The notes beneath the pieces are model-generated. The model did no database searches. It saw nothing but the letters and a program-made list of their open reading frames with translations, and had not been told where the DNA came from. From an uncultured Ruegeria sp. (GTDB taxonomy: Bacteria > Pseudomonadota > Alphaproteobacteria > Rhodobacterales > Rhodobacteraceae), in NCBI RefSeq assembly GCF_947497005.1, contig NZ_CANMFF010000018.1, forward strand, positions 39,132-103,131: a stretch of DNA of 64,000 bases, given 5' to 3'. The position numbers were made by a program, and so were the translations under genes. Shown here one piece after another: positions 28,601-37,810 of this stretch (the first letter of the stretch is position 1; each line of letters opens with the position of its first letter).

Positions 28601-29142
28601 TCGCCGGGATGGCGCTGCAGTTCAATGTACAGACGGTCCGGGAACATCGCGGCCAGCCGATCCACCAAGACCTCGGCCGCCGGGCGTTGTCCCTGTTGCA
28701 ACAGCAATCCAACTGGCCCGTCCGGCCCGCCAGACAGGCAGATCAGCCCATCTGAACGCTCTGCCAACTCGTTCAAAGTGACCTGTGGCAGTTGCCCGCC
28801 CTTGTCTACATAAAGGCAGGAACTGAGCTTCATCAGGTTCTCGTACCCCACCTCGGACTGCGCCAGCAGCAGAAGCGGCGCGGGCGCTTTTGGCTTTTCA
28901 CCGGGCTGGGCCTGCACATAGGTCAAATCAACCTGACAGCCCATGATAGGCTGCACGCCGGCCCCGCTGGCCGTTACAGAAAACTCCAGCGCCGAAAACA
29001 TGGAATTGGTGTCCGTTACGGCAACGGCGGGCATCTCCATCTTTTCACAAAGGCCCGGCAGCTTTTTCAGCCGCACGGCGCCTTCCAGCAGGGAATATTC
29101 GGTGTGAACGCGGAGGTGAATGAATCGGGGATGACTGCTCAT
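25642..29142 (-). CDS. dnaE: DNA polymerase III alpha subunit
   Basis: 1166 residues, the replicative polymerase. The N-terminal PHP domain begins FIHLRVHTEYSLLEGA. The catalytic core has GPGRGSGAGSLVAYALTI and the two catalytic aspartates in MPDFDIDFC (about residue 400). Later come the tandem helix-hairpin-helix and fingers regions (NYGFNKSHAAAYAVVSYQTA, key residues FNKSHAAAY) and an OB fold near residue 1000 (VVAGRQERKSARGNRFAF). ATG 29142. It stands alone with no obvious partner gene. Confidence 0.97.
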   Translation of the reverse strand: MSSHPRFIHLRVHTEYSLLEGAVRLKKLPGLCEKMEMPAVAVTDTNSMFSALEFSVTASGAGVQPIMGCQVDLTYVQAQPGEKPKAPAPLLLLAQSEVGYENLMKLSSCLYVDKGGQLPQVTLNELAERSDGLICLSGGPDGPVGLLLQQGQRPAAEVLVDRLAAMFPDRLYIELQRHPGEAGQPESERLTERGHVEMAYARNLPLVATNDVYFPTSDMYEAHDALICISEGAYVDQQDGRRRLTAQHYFKSQQEMATLFADLPEAIENTVEIAKRCAFMAYRRDPILPKFADDEVAELRRIANEGLQKRLAVIPHAVTPEEYQERLDFELGIIEGMGFPGYFLIVADFIQWSKDQDIPVGPGRGSGAGSLVAYALTITDLDPLRYSLLFERFLNPERVSMPDFDIDFCMDRREEVIRYVQQKYGRDKVGQIITFGALLSKAAVRDIGRVLQMPYGQVDRLSKMIPVEGVKPVSIEKALKDEPRLREEARNEEVVDRLLTYGQQVEGLLRNASTHAAGVVIGDRPLDALVPLYQDPRSDMPATQFNMKWVEQAGLVKFDFLGLKTLTVIQNAMDLIFKSDRPLHIAADGTELYEPAEGAENQINAIPLDDEATYKLYSAAKTVAVFQVESSGMMDALKRMKPDCIEDIIALVALYRPGPMENIPKFCEVKNKLSERDTLHPSIDHILDETQGIIVYQEQVMQIAQEMAGYSLGGADLLRRAMGKKIQEAMDAERPKFLKGAAENDVDEAKATEVWNLLDKFANYGFNKSHAAAYAVVSYQTAWLKANHPVEFMAGVMNCDIHLTDKLAVYFEEVRKGLELPYVPPCVNRSQATFDVIDGHLVYALGALKNVGVEAMNLVVEERADKPFVNLFDFARRVDLKKVGKRPLEMLARAGAFDELDKNRRRVFESLDSLVQYSAAIHEQKNSSQVSLFGEAGDDLPEPRLSPTPDWLPAERLSEEFKAIGFYLSGHPLDDYMPALKRKQVMTLDEVMEKARSGPLIAKMAGVVAGRQERKSARGNRFAFAQLSDPTGAYEITLFSDTLEKCRDFLETGAQVVLTAEATMEADQLKLLGRSVGPADSLVAEAGATGLRIFVDHAEALPTVAKVLEDATSAAKGAARGPIQLMLLDPSLPGDVEMDLGREFPINPQIKGAIKSLEGVMTVEEI

Positions 29143-29487
29143 GTGCCGCAGGCTACCCTAGCCAAGAGGCGCGCAAAAGCCGGAACCTGTGCCGTTGTTT
29201 GGAAAAATAATCAGCTTCGATTATTCGGATTTTCCAGAAGGTGTTTCGGAAAGCTGCACCGTATCTGATCAAAAAACAATTTAATTTCAAACAATTGAAG
29301 CTTAAACAGGGTGTGCAATTCCACGCCGATTGGTTGAAATGATACATCATGCAGGCAGTTTTTCTTGCCAGATCACACATGCTGTTTCTAACATCCATTG
29401 GCAAGCTAATCGCCCGCTCCTCTTTCTACGTCGCATCGAAGGAGGGCATCACCAGGGCGCAACCGGGTAAGGCGACGGGTTTCTCGT
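29143..29487. other. Divergent intergenic region, dnaE / xdhA
   Basis: About 345 bases. The middle (29210-29340) is AT-rich and probably holds both promoters. I looked for a purine riboswitch ahead of the xanthine dehydrogenase genes and saw none. No RNA gene or clear operator was found. Confidence 0.5.
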
Positions 29488-30849
29488 ATGAATATCACGT
29501 TTCTTCTGAACGGAGAGACAGTGGAGCTGGCGGACATCGATCCGACAGCGACTTTGCTGGATTGGCTGCGAGAGGATCGCGGCCTTACCGGAACCAAAGA
29601 AGGCTGCAACGAGGGCGATTGCGGAGCCTGCACCGTCATGGTGACGGACGAAGAGGGTCACAAGGCGCTGAATTCCTGCATTCTGTTCTTGCCTCAGCTG
29701 CATGGCAAAGCCGTGCGTACTGTCGAGGGAGCCAGCAGCCCGGATGGCGAAACCCACCCAGTTCAACAAACGATGGTGGACCTGCATGGATCACAATGTG
29801 GTTTCTGCACACCCGGATTCATAATGTCGATGCTGGCCGGTCACACGAATGGCGCGACGGACCATGACACTCAACTTGCCGGCAACCTTTGCCGCTGCAC
29901 CGGCTATGCGCCGATCATTCGCGCTGCCGAAGCTGCAGAAGGACAGCCTGTTCCAGTTTGGGTGAAGGACAAACCGGTAGTGGTACCGGCCGCCCCTCCC
30001 TCGTTGCCGGGTTCGTCCGATGAACTGGCGAAAGTCTATGCTGAAAACCCCGATGCCACTCTGGTCGCGGGGGCAACGGATGTCGGTCTTTGGGTCACGA
30101 AACAGTTGCGTGATCTGGACCCCGTGATTTTCCTCAACCGATGTGACGATCTGAAAAAGATCACGGTCACCGACAACGAAATCCGCTTTGGCGCCATGGT
30201 CGACATGAACCGTATGGGCGAGGCGCTGGCCGACTTGCACCCGTCTTACGCCGAAATGATCCGCCGCTATGCCAGCGTTCAGGTGCGCCATGCGGCCACT
30301 GTCGGAGGCAATATCGCCAACGGCTCTCCTATCGGAGACAACCCGCCCGCGCTGATCGCACTGAACGCCACTCTGCACTTGCGCAATGGCGATGAACGGC
30401 GATCAATCCCGCTGGAAGAATTTTTCATCGACTACGGCAAACAGGACCGGGTTCCGGGTGAGTTTGTCGAAGCCGTCAGCTTCCCGCGTCAGGCAGATCG
30501 CCTGAAGACGTACAAGCTCAGCAAGCGGTTCGACCAGGATATCTCGGCCGTCTGCGGGTGTTTCAACATAACCGTCTCGGACGGCAGCGTCACACAAGCG
30601 CGCATCGCGTTTGGTGGCATGTCCGGTATTCCGAAGCGGGCAACCAATGTCGAGTCCGCGTTGATCGGCAAATCGTGGACGCGCGAGACGATTGACGCCG
30701 CGCTTCCTGCCTTTGCTGACGATTACGCACCACTCACGGACATGCGCGCCTCGGCCACCTATCGTCTGGAGACGGCCAAAGCGATGCTGGAACGCTATTT
30801 CCTCGAAGACCAGGGTGAGATCACCAACGTGCTGGAGGTGTCAGCATGA
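29488..30849 (+). CDS. xdhA: Xanthine dehydrogenase small subunit (2Fe-2S/FAD)
   Basis: 453 residues. The N-terminal domain carries the first [2Fe-2S] cluster ligands in GCNEGDCGACTVM (about 39-51). The second cluster ligands are in QCGFCTPGF and GNLCRCTGYAPI (about 105-150). A FAD-binding domain follows (GATDVGLWV, then GGNIANGSPIGD), with a CO-dehydrogenase flavoprotein C-terminal domain. XdhA passes electrons from the molybdenum centre of XdhB to NAD. It starts an operon that runs through xdhB, xdhC and a purine-type ABC transporter. The ribosome site before ATG 29488 is weak. Confidence 0.95.
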   Translation: MNITFLLNGETVELADIDPTATLLDWLREDRGLTGTKEGCNEGDCGACTVMVTDEEGHKALNSCILFLPQLHGKAVRTVEGASSPDGETHPVQQTMVDLHGSQCGFCTPGFIMSMLAGHTNGATDHDTQLAGNLCRCTGYAPIIRAAEAAEGQPVPVWVKDKPVVVPAAPPSLPGSSDELAKVYAENPDATLVAGATDVGLWVTKQLRDLDPVIFLNRCDDLKKITVTDNEIRFGAMVDMNRMGEALADLHPSYAEMIRRYASVQVRHAATVGGNIANGSPIGDNPPALIALNATLHLRNGDERRSIPLEEFFIDYGKQDRVPGEFVEAVSFPRQADRLKTYKLSKRFDQDISAVCGCFNITVSDGSVTQARIAFGGMSGIPKRATNVESALIGKSWTRETIDAALPAFADDYAPLTDMRASATYRLETAKAMLERYFLEDQGEITNVLEVSA

Positions 30850-33248
30850 GCGTAACCAAACCCCTCCCACACGATGCGGCCCCGCTGCATGTGTCCGGCT
30901 CAGCACGGTATGTGGATGACATCCCGACGCCCAAGGGCACGCTGCATCTGGCATTTGGCCTCAGCCCGATCGCAAAGGGCAAGATCACCGCGATGGACTT
31001 ATCGGATGTGAAGGCCGCCGAAGGTGTCGTGATGGTGATGACGGCCGAGAATCTGCCTTTCGCCAATGACGTCTCACCCTCGATCCATGATGAGCCATTA
31101 CTCTCAGACGGCACGGTTCACTATATCGGCCAGCCCGTGTTTCTAGTTGTTGCAACCAGCCATTTGGCCGCCCGCAAGGCCACCCGTCTGGGCAAGATCG
31201 ACTATGTCGAAGACACACCAATCCTGACGGTCGAAGAGGCGATTGCCGCTGACAGCCGGTTCGAGGACGGACCGCGCATATACGCCAAAGGTGATGCGGA
31301 CGCCGCCATCGCAGGCGCGGCGCACGTCATCGAAGGCACGTTTGAGCTTGGCGGACAAGAGCATTTCTATCTAGAAGGCCAGGCCGCTTTGGCCGTGCCG
31401 AATGAGGGCGCGGACATGCTGGTGCATTCCTCGACCCAGCACCCGACCGAGATTCAGCATAAGGTGGCGGATGCCCTGGGCGTTCCCATGCATGCCGTCC
31501 GGGTCGAGACCCGCCGGATGGGCGGTGGCTTTGGCGGAAAGGAAAGTCAGGGCAATGCTTTGGCCGTAGCCTGTGCCGTGGCCGCGCGAGCAACCGGCAA
31601 GGCCTGCAAGATGCGTTATGACCGCGACGATGACATGATCATCACCGGCAAGCGCCATGCCTTCCGAATTTCCTACAAGGCCGGGTTCGATGAGAATGGC
31701 CACATTCAGGGCGTGTCTTTCCTCCACTATGCGATCTGCGGCTGGGCACAGGACCTGTCCCTGCCCGTCGCCGACCGCGCAATGCTGCATTCGGACAATG
31801 CCTATCTGCTGCCCAATGCGCGGATCGAAAGCCACCGATTGAAAACCAACACTCAATCCGCCACCGCTTATCGCGGATTCGGAGGCCCTCAGGGCATGGT
31901 TGGCATCGAGCGCGTGATGGACCACGCCGCGCATGCGCTAGGGCTGGATCCCGTCGAACTGCGCCGCCGCAACTATTACGAACCGGCGCATAAGATTGCC
32001 GAGACCGAACCGGCGGAGAAACCGCTGAGTCATCCCGATCCGCATGAAGACCTGACCAGCCGTGGCGCTGTTGAGATGGGTGATGCGCCCGTGCGCTCTC
32101 TGCCTGCAGGCGGCAACACCACGCCTTACGGCATGGAGGTCAGCGATTTCGAACTACACGGTATGACCGAGGCGCTGCTGAAATCCAGCGACTATGCCGC
32201 GCGCAAGGCCGCGATTCAGAAGTGGAACGCCGAGAACAGCGTGATCAAGAAGGGCATCGCCTTCTCTCCGGTCAAGTTCGGCATTTCTTTCACGCTGACG
32301 CATCTCAATCAGGCGGGTGCTTTGGTGCATGTGTATCAGGACGGCTCGGTCCACCTGAACCACGGTGGCACCGAGATGGGCCAGGGCCTGTTCCAGAAGT
32401 TAGCACAAGTGGCCGCCTCACGCTTTGGCATCCCATTGAATATGGTGAAGATCACCGCGACCGATACTGCAAAGGTTCCGAATACCTCGGCCACGGCGGC
32501 ATCTTCGGGCAGTGATCTGAATGGCATGGCCGTGAAAGCCGCCTGCGACACGATCCGCGACCGGATGGCCGACTATCTGGCCGAGCGGCATCAGGCTGAT
32601 CCGTCGACGGTCATTTTCACGGATGGCCACGTCGCGGTCGGTGCAGAACGGTACACTTTCGCCGAAGCTGCGGCTTTGGCCTATCAGGGGCGTATCAGCC
32701 TGTCGGCCACAGGCTTCTATAAAACACCAAAGATCGAATGGGACCGGATCGCGGGACGTGGTCGCCCGTTCTTCTACTTCGCCTATGGCGCTTCGGTTAC
32801 CGAGGTCGCGGTCGATATATTGACAGGTGAGAACCGCATTCTGCGCACGGATATCCTGCATGACGCAGGCGCATCGCTGAACCCGGCGCTGGACATAGGT
32901 CAGGTCGAAGGTGGGTACGTTCAAGGCGCAGGCTGGCTGACCACCGAGGAACTGGTCTGGGACGGCAAGGGCAATCTGCGCACGCATGCGCCCTCGACCT
33001 ACAAAATCCCCGCCTGCTCGGACCGGCCCGACATTTTCAACGTCGCGCTTTGGGATGGCGAGAACCGCGAGGACACGATCTATCGCTCAAAAGCGGTGGG
33101 CGAGCCGCCGTTCATGCTGGGTATCTCTGCCTGGCTGGCCTTGTCGAACGCGGTCGCGGCCTGCGGGGACAGCTATCCGGCGCTGGATGCGCCCGCCACA
33201 GCCGAAGAGGTCTGGCGCGGTGTCCAAAAGATGAAGGGAGACATCTGA
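30846..33248 (+). CDS. xdhB: Xanthine dehydrogenase molybdopterin-binding subunit
   Basis: 800 residues. The catalytic subunit hydroxylates hypoxanthine and xanthine to uric acid. Molybdopterin-contact motifs GGGFGGKESQGN (about residue 220), TAYRGFGGPQG (about 340) and HGGTEMGQGL (about 500) are present, and the catalytic glutamate is in KAVGEPPFML near residue 750. Its ATG overlaps the xdhA stop by four bases and its stop overlaps the xdhC start by one. Confidence 0.95.
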   Translation: MSVTKPLPHDAAPLHVSGSARYVDDIPTPKGTLHLAFGLSPIAKGKITAMDLSDVKAAEGVVMVMTAENLPFANDVSPSIHDEPLLSDGTVHYIGQPVFLVVATSHLAARKATRLGKIDYVEDTPILTVEEAIAADSRFEDGPRIYAKGDADAAIAGAAHVIEGTFELGGQEHFYLEGQAALAVPNEGADMLVHSSTQHPTEIQHKVADALGVPMHAVRVETRRMGGGFGGKESQGNALAVACAVAARATGKACKMRYDRDDDMIITGKRHAFRISYKAGFDENGHIQGVSFLHYAICGWAQDLSLPVADRAMLHSDNAYLLPNARIESHRLKTNTQSATAYRGFGGPQGMVGIERVMDHAAHALGLDPVELRRRNYYEPAHKIAETEPAEKPLSHPDPHEDLTSRGAVEMGDAPVRSLPAGGNTTPYGMEVSDFELHGMTEALLKSSDYAARKAAIQKWNAENSVIKKGIAFSPVKFGISFTLTHLNQAGALVHVYQDGSVHLNHGGTEMGQGLFQKLAQVAASRFGIPLNMVKITATDTAKVPNTSATAASSGSDLNGMAVKAACDTIRDRMADYLAERHQADPSTVIFTDGHVAVGAERYTFAEAAALAYQGRISLSATGFYKTPKIEWDRIAGRGRPFFYFAYGASVTEVAVDILTGENRILRTDILHDAGASLNPALDIGQVEGGYVQGAGWLTTEELVWDGKGNLRTHAPSTYKIPACSDRPDIFNVALWDGENREDTIYRSKAVGEPPFMLGISAWLALSNAVAACGDSYPALDAPATAEEVWRGVQKMKGDI

Positions 33249-34195
33249 TGGGATTTGACCTGGAGGCTTTGAGGGAGGCGGTCAAAACCCACGGGCGTGT
33301 GGTCCGGGTGGTCATCGCCGGGATCAAGGGATCGTCGCCGCGCGAAGTGGGCGCTGCGATGCTGGTCTGGCCAGAAAAAAACGGCTTCGGGCAAAGCGGC
33401 ACTATCGGCGGCGGCACACTGGAATATCAGGCGGCGCAGGCGGCGCGGTCGCAAACCGCCCCTGCACGTCTGACCCATCACGCGCTTGGCCCCGATATGG
33501 GTCAGTGCTGCGGTGGTGCGGTATCTCTGCTGAGTGAGGTCTATGACCTCGATGCCGTGACTGCGCTGGACGACCGGGTGATCGCGCGTTCGACAACAGA
33601 TGGGGATATGCCCTTGTCGGTCAAGCGCCTGCTGGCTGCAGCACGCGGTCAGGGCATCGCGCCGGACCCGCAGATGGTCGATGGCTGGGTGGTGGAACCA
33701 GTACACAAACCCTCGCGCGACCTCTGGATCTGGGGTGCGGGCCATGTGGGCCGCGCGCTGGTGGATGTGCTGTCGCCCCTGCCCGATCTGACCATCACAT
33801 GGGTCGATACCGGCCCCGAGCGGTTTCCGCGGGATGTCCCGGCAGGCGTTACAGTTGTTCCTACGGCAAAACCGGCTGAACTGGTCTGCCACGCGCCGCG
33901 CGGTGCGGAACATCTGGTGCTGACATATTCACACAATCTGGACCTAGAACTGTGCAACCGGCTGCTTTCGCACGATTTCCGCTTTGCGGGGCTGATTGGC
34001 TCGGCTACGAAATGGGCGCGATTCCGGTCGCGGCTGGCAGCCCTTGGGCATTCGCCCGAACGGATCAGCCGGATCACCTGCCCGATCGGGGACCCGTCCC
34101 TGGGCAAACACCCGCAGATGATCGCCGTCGGCGTTGCAGCTGAGCTGCTGCGCCCGGCCCAACAGAATGAGTTGAAAAAGGACCTGAGCGCGTGA
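33248..34195 (+). CDS. xdhC: Xanthine dehydrogenase accessory protein XdhC
   Basis: 315 residues. XdhC carries the molybdenum cofactor, helps its sulfuration and inserts it into XdhB. Seen are KGSSPREVGAAMLV, GTIGGGTLEYQAA and MGQCCGGAVSLL, with the Cys pair of the family, and a C-terminal NAD-binding-like half starting LWIWGAGHVGRAL. The frame is open further upstream, but ATG 33248 in the TGATG overlap with xdhB is the natural start. Confidence 0.93.
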   Translation: MGFDLEALREAVKTHGRVVRVVIAGIKGSSPREVGAAMLVWPEKNGFGQSGTIGGGTLEYQAAQAARSQTAPARLTHHALGPDMGQCCGGAVSLLSEVYDLDAVTALDDRVIARSTTDGDMPLSVKRLLAAARGQGIAPDPQMVDGWVVEPVHKPSRDLWIWGAGHVGRALVDVLSPLPDLTITWVDTGPERFPRDVPAGVTVVPTAKPAELVCHAPRGAEHLVLTYSHNLDLELCNRLLSHDFRFAGLIGSATKWARFRSRLAALGHSPERISRITCPIGDPSLGKHPQMIAVGVAAELLRPAQQNELKKDLSA

Positions 34196-35709
34196 CTACT
34201 CCATTGTTGAGCCTGCAAGGGTTGACCAAAGCCTATCCCGGTGTTGTGGCCAATGATCAGGTGTCCTTTGACATCGGTGAAGGCGAAGTTCACGCGCTGT
34301 TGGGTGAGAATGGTGCCGGGAAATCGACGCTGGTGAAGATGATCTATGGCCTCGTGAAGCCCGACAGCGGCACAATGCTGCTGCGCGGTCAACCATTCGC
34401 GCCGCCCGAACCGCGCGCGGCGCGTGGCGACGGGATCGCGATGGTGTTCCAGCATTTCTCGCTGTTCGACGCGCTGAATGTGGCCGAGAACATTGCCTTG
34501 GGGATGGAAAACCCGCCCCCGATGGGTGATCTGGCCTCGCGCATCCGCGAAGTGTCCGAGACCTACGGCCTGCCGCTGGACCCCTATCGGACCGTCGGCG
34601 ACCTGTCCGCAGGTGAGCGGCAGCGGGTCGAGATCATACGCTGCCTGCTGCAGGACCCCAAGCTGCTGATCATGGACGAGCCGACCAGCGTACTGACACC
34701 GCAGGAGGTGGAGATCCTGTTCGAGACGCTGAACAAATTACGATCCGAGGGCACCTCGATCCTCTATATCTCGCACAAGCTGGAGGAAATTCGCACCCTG
34801 TGCGACCACGCCACGATCCTGCGTCTGGGCAAAAATGTGGGCGAATGCGTACCCTCTGAGACTTCGGCCCGCGACATGGCTGAAATGATGGTGGGATCGA
34901 CGTTGCAGACACCGGAGCGTTCCGGGCGAGAGTTTGGTAAAGTGGCGCTGGATGTCAGCGGTCTGTCGGTGCCTTCGCCGTCAGAATTCGGCACAGCTTT
35001 ACGCAATGTGCATTTGACCGTCCGCGAGGGCGAGGTTCTGGGCATCGGCGGCGTCGCAGGTAACGGTCAGGATGAATTGTTGGGGATATTGTCCGGCGAA
35101 ATCCTGACAACTGCTGATGCGGTCAAATTCAACGGCCAGGCGATTGGCAATCTGGGCCCTACCCCACGACGCAAGCTTGGCGTGTTGACCGCCCCCGAAG
35201 AACGGCTTGGCCATGCAGCGGCTCCGAACATGAGTCTGACCGAAAACGCCCTGTTGACCGGGTCAGTTCGCGAGGGTCTGGAAAGCAACGGCTTTCTGAA
35301 ATGGGCCGAAACCAAGAGCTTTGCCGAAAAGATCATCGAGATTTTCGACGTCCGGACACCGGGCCCGGAAAACGCGGCGCGGTCCTTGTCCGGCGGTAAT
35401 TTGCAGAAATTCGTAATCGGACGTGAGGTGCTTCAGAACCCTGCGGTGTTGGTGGTGAACCAACCGACATGGGGCGTGGATGCCGCTGCAGCTGCTGCGA
35501 TCCGGCAAGCCATTCTTGATCTGGCAGCCAAGGGAACGGCCGTTGTGTGCATTTCCCAGGATTTGGATGAGTTGATGGAAATTTCGGACAGCTTCGCTGC
35601 GCTGAACGAAGGCCGCCTGAGTGCACCACGTCCGACTACAGGTCTGACAGTGGATGAAATCGGGTTGATGATGGGCGGCGCCCACGGAATGGAGGTGGCG
35701 CATGTGTGA
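34192..35709 (+). CDS. Nucleoside/purine ABC transporter ATP-binding protein (two ABC domains)
   Basis: 505 residues with two ABC modules. The first is complete: GENGAGKSTLVKMIYG, LSAGERQRVEI and LLIMDEPTSVL. The second has a degenerate Walker A (GVAGNGQDELLG), LSGGNLQKFVIGRE and VNQPTWGVD in place of DEP, as is normal for the BMP-linked NupA/YufO group. GTG 34192 overlaps the xdhC stop by four bases, which ties purine transport directly to purine oxidation. Confidence 0.92.
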   Translation: MTTPLLSLQGLTKAYPGVVANDQVSFDIGEGEVHALLGENGAGKSTLVKMIYGLVKPDSGTMLLRGQPFAPPEPRAARGDGIAMVFQHFSLFDALNVAENIALGMENPPPMGDLASRIREVSETYGLPLDPYRTVGDLSAGERQRVEIIRCLLQDPKLLIMDEPTSVLTPQEVEILFETLNKLRSEGTSILYISHKLEEIRTLCDHATILRLGKNVGECVPSETSARDMAEMMVGSTLQTPERSGREFGKVALDVSGLSVPSPSEFGTALRNVHLTVREGEVLGIGGVAGNGQDELLGILSGEILTTADAVKFNGQAIGNLGPTPRRKLGVLTAPEERLGHAAAPNMSLTENALLTGSVREGLESNGFLKWAETKSFAEKIIEIFDVRTPGPENAARSLSGGNLQKFVIGREVLQNPAVLVVNQPTWGVDAAAAAAIRQAILDLAAKGTAVVCISQDLDELMEISDSFAALNEGRLSAPRPTTGLTVDEIGLMMGGAHGMEVAHV

Positions 35710-35772
35710 TCTTTTGGGCCGCCTTCGGCGAGAGTACTTGCGAAAAGATGAAGAAATCAGGGGAATGAGCTG

Positions 35773-36855
35773 ATGATTGTGTTGGAGAAACGTCCTCAGC
35801 CCTCCAAGGTCTGGTCTTATGCAACTCCTCTGGTCGCGGTATTGGCGACGATGTTTTTTGGCGGAGTGTTGTTCGCCATTCTGGGCAAGAACCCGGTTGA
35901 GGCCATCGGCACCATCTTCTGGGAACCGCTGTTTGGCGAATTCTCGTTTTACTATCGTCCGCAGCTTTTGGTTAAAGGCGCGCCTCTGGTGCTGATTGCC
36001 ATCGGCCTTTCGTTAGGCTTTCGGGCCGGTATCTGGAATATTGGTGCCGAGGGGCAGTACATCATGGGTGCCATTTTTGGCGCAGGTGCCGGCCTGGCGT
36101 TCTACCCGCTTGAAGGTTGGTACATTTTCCCGATCATGGTTCTCGCCGGTGCGTTCGGCGGGTGGTTATGGGCGATGATCCCGGCTTTTTTGAAAGTGCG
36201 TTTTGGCACTAACGAAATCCTTGTGTCATTGATGCTGGTATATGTGGCCGAGCAGATGCTGGCTTCAGTCTCGCTGGGTCTGCTGAAAAATCCCGAGGGG
36301 TTTGGCTTTCCCGGATCACGTAACCTGCAATCCTATGAAAGCGCACATAATGCCGAGTTGATTGCCGGTTCCGGTATGCACTGGGGCGTTGTCGCGGCTT
36401 TCATCGCGGTGATCTTTGCCTATGTGCTGCTCAACCGACATATGCTAGGGTTCCATATCCGACTGACAGGTGAAGCCCCCCGTGCGGCCAAGTTCGCCGG
36501 TGTGAACCCTGCCCGGCTGATTTTATTCTGTCTCGGCCTGGCCGGAGCTTTGGCCGGGCTTGCCGGAATGTTCGAAGTGTCCGGTCCCGCAGGTGTCGTC
36601 AGCATCGACTTCAACGTCGGATATGGATTCACAGCCATTATCGTGGCCTTTCTGGGCCGCCTGCATCCGGTGGGCATTCTGCTGGCCGGGTTCCTGATGG
36701 CGCTGACTTATATCGGTGGCGAAATCGCCCAATCGCAACTGGGTCTGCCCGCCGCTGCGATACAGGTGTTTCAGGGCATGCTGCTGTTCTTCCTGCTGGC
36801 CTTCGACCTTCTGACAAACTTCCGCATACGTGCGGCCCGTAACGAGGTGGCGTGA
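35773..36855 (+). CDS. Nucleoside/purine ABC transporter permease 1
   Basis: 360 residues with about ten membrane segments, of the BPD_transp_2 (RbsC/YufP) type. Conserved loops include FRAGIWNIGAEGQYIMGA and RFGTNEILVSLMLVYVAEQ, given here by their cores NIGAEGQ and TNEILVSLM, plus the EAA-like GEAPRAAKFAGV. ATG 35773 follows AGGGGAA. It pairs with the permease at 36859 as a heterodimer. Confidence 0.92.
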   Translation: MIVLEKRPQPSKVWSYATPLVAVLATMFFGGVLFAILGKNPVEAIGTIFWEPLFGEFSFYYRPQLLVKGAPLVLIAIGLSLGFRAGIWNIGAEGQYIMGAIFGAGAGLAFYPLEGWYIFPIMVLAGAFGGWLWAMIPAFLKVRFGTNEILVSLMLVYVAEQMLASVSLGLLKNPEGFGFPGSRNLQSYESAHNAELIAGSGMHWGVVAAFIAVIFAYVLLNRHMLGFHIRLTGEAPRAAKFAGVNPARLILFCLGLAGALAGLAGMFEVSGPAGVVSIDFNVGYGFTAIIVAFLGRLHPVGILLAGFLMALTYIGGEIAQSQLGLPAAAIQVFQGMLLFFLLAFDLLTNFRIRAARNEVA

Positions 36856-36858
36856 CCC

Positions 36859-37779
36859 ATGGATCTTGGTGAAATCAATCCCGTACTTCTGGTCGCCTCA
36901 CTGATGGTGGCTGCGACCCCGCTACTGCTGGCCGCGATCGGAGAACTGGTCGTCGAAAAGGCGGGTGTTCTGAACCTGGGCGTCGAGGGGATGATGATCG
37001 TGGGCGCAATCAGCGGCTTTGCGATCTCGGTCGAGACCGGCTCGCCCTGGCTGGGCTTTATTGCCGCCGCCATTGGCGGGGCCGTGCTGTCGCTGCTTTT
37101 TGTTCTGCTGACCCAGTTTGCGTTAGCAAATCAAGTTGCCAGTGGTCTGGCGCTGACCTTGTTCGGTCTTGGGTTCAGCGCGCTGATGGGACAAGGCTAT
37201 GTGGGGATCAAACCCCCCAGCATGGGCGACATCCATATCCCGGTAATCAGCGATATTCCGGTGATCGGCCCGATCCTGTTCCAGCATGATCCGATCCTGT
37301 ACCTGGGAATTGCGCTGACCGCATTGGTCTGGGCGGTGCTGAAATACACTCGGGTCGGTCTGATCCTCCGGGCGGTCGGTGAAAACCACGATGCCGCGCA
37401 CGCGCTTGGCTACAAGGTGATCAAGATCCGCATTCTGGCGATCATGTTCGGCGGCGCTTGTGCCGGTCTGGGCGGTGCCTACATCAGCCTGATCCGCGTA
37501 CCGCAGTGGACCGAAGGCATGACCGCCGGAGTCGGCTGGATTGCATTGGCCCTGGTTGTCTTTGCAAGCTGGAAGCCATGGCGGGTCTTGCTGGGTGCAT
37601 ATTTGTTTGGCGGCATTACAGTGTTGCAGCTTAATTTGCAGGCGGCAGGCGTTGCCATTCCCGTCGAGTATCTGGCAATGTCCCCCTATATCATCACGAT
37701 CCTTGTGCTTGTGATCCTTTCGGCCGACAAGAGCAGCGCACCTGCCTCGCTGGGCCGGACCTTCCATGCCTCGCACTAG
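36859..37779 (+). CDS. Nucleoside/purine ABC transporter permease 2
   Basis: 306 residues, about eight to ten membrane helices, of the YufQ type. Family motifs VLNLGVEGMMIVGAI near residue 40 and VGENHDAAHALGYKV near 175 are visible. It starts four bases after the stop of the first permease gene and is followed 31 bases later by the binding-protein gene. Confidence 0.92.
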   Translation: MDLGEINPVLLVASLMVAATPLLLAAIGELVVEKAGVLNLGVEGMMIVGAISGFAISVETGSPWLGFIAAAIGGAVLSLLFVLLTQFALANQVASGLALTLFGLGFSALMGQGYVGIKPPSMGDIHIPVISDIPVIGPILFQHDPILYLGIALTALVWAVLKYTRVGLILRAVGENHDAAHALGYKVIKIRILAIMFGGACAGLGGAYISLIRVPQWTEGMTAGVGWIALALVVFASWKPWRVLLGAYLFGGITVLQLNLQAAGVAIPVEYLAMSPYIITILVLVILSADKSSAPASLGRTFHASH

Positions 37780-37810
37780 GGGCCAATTAAACCAACTTGG
37801 GGAGTAACAC

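Noticed and set aside
29143..29487. Purine riboswitch upstream of xdhA
   Set aside because: No conserved three-way-junction pattern or associated terminator could be seen.
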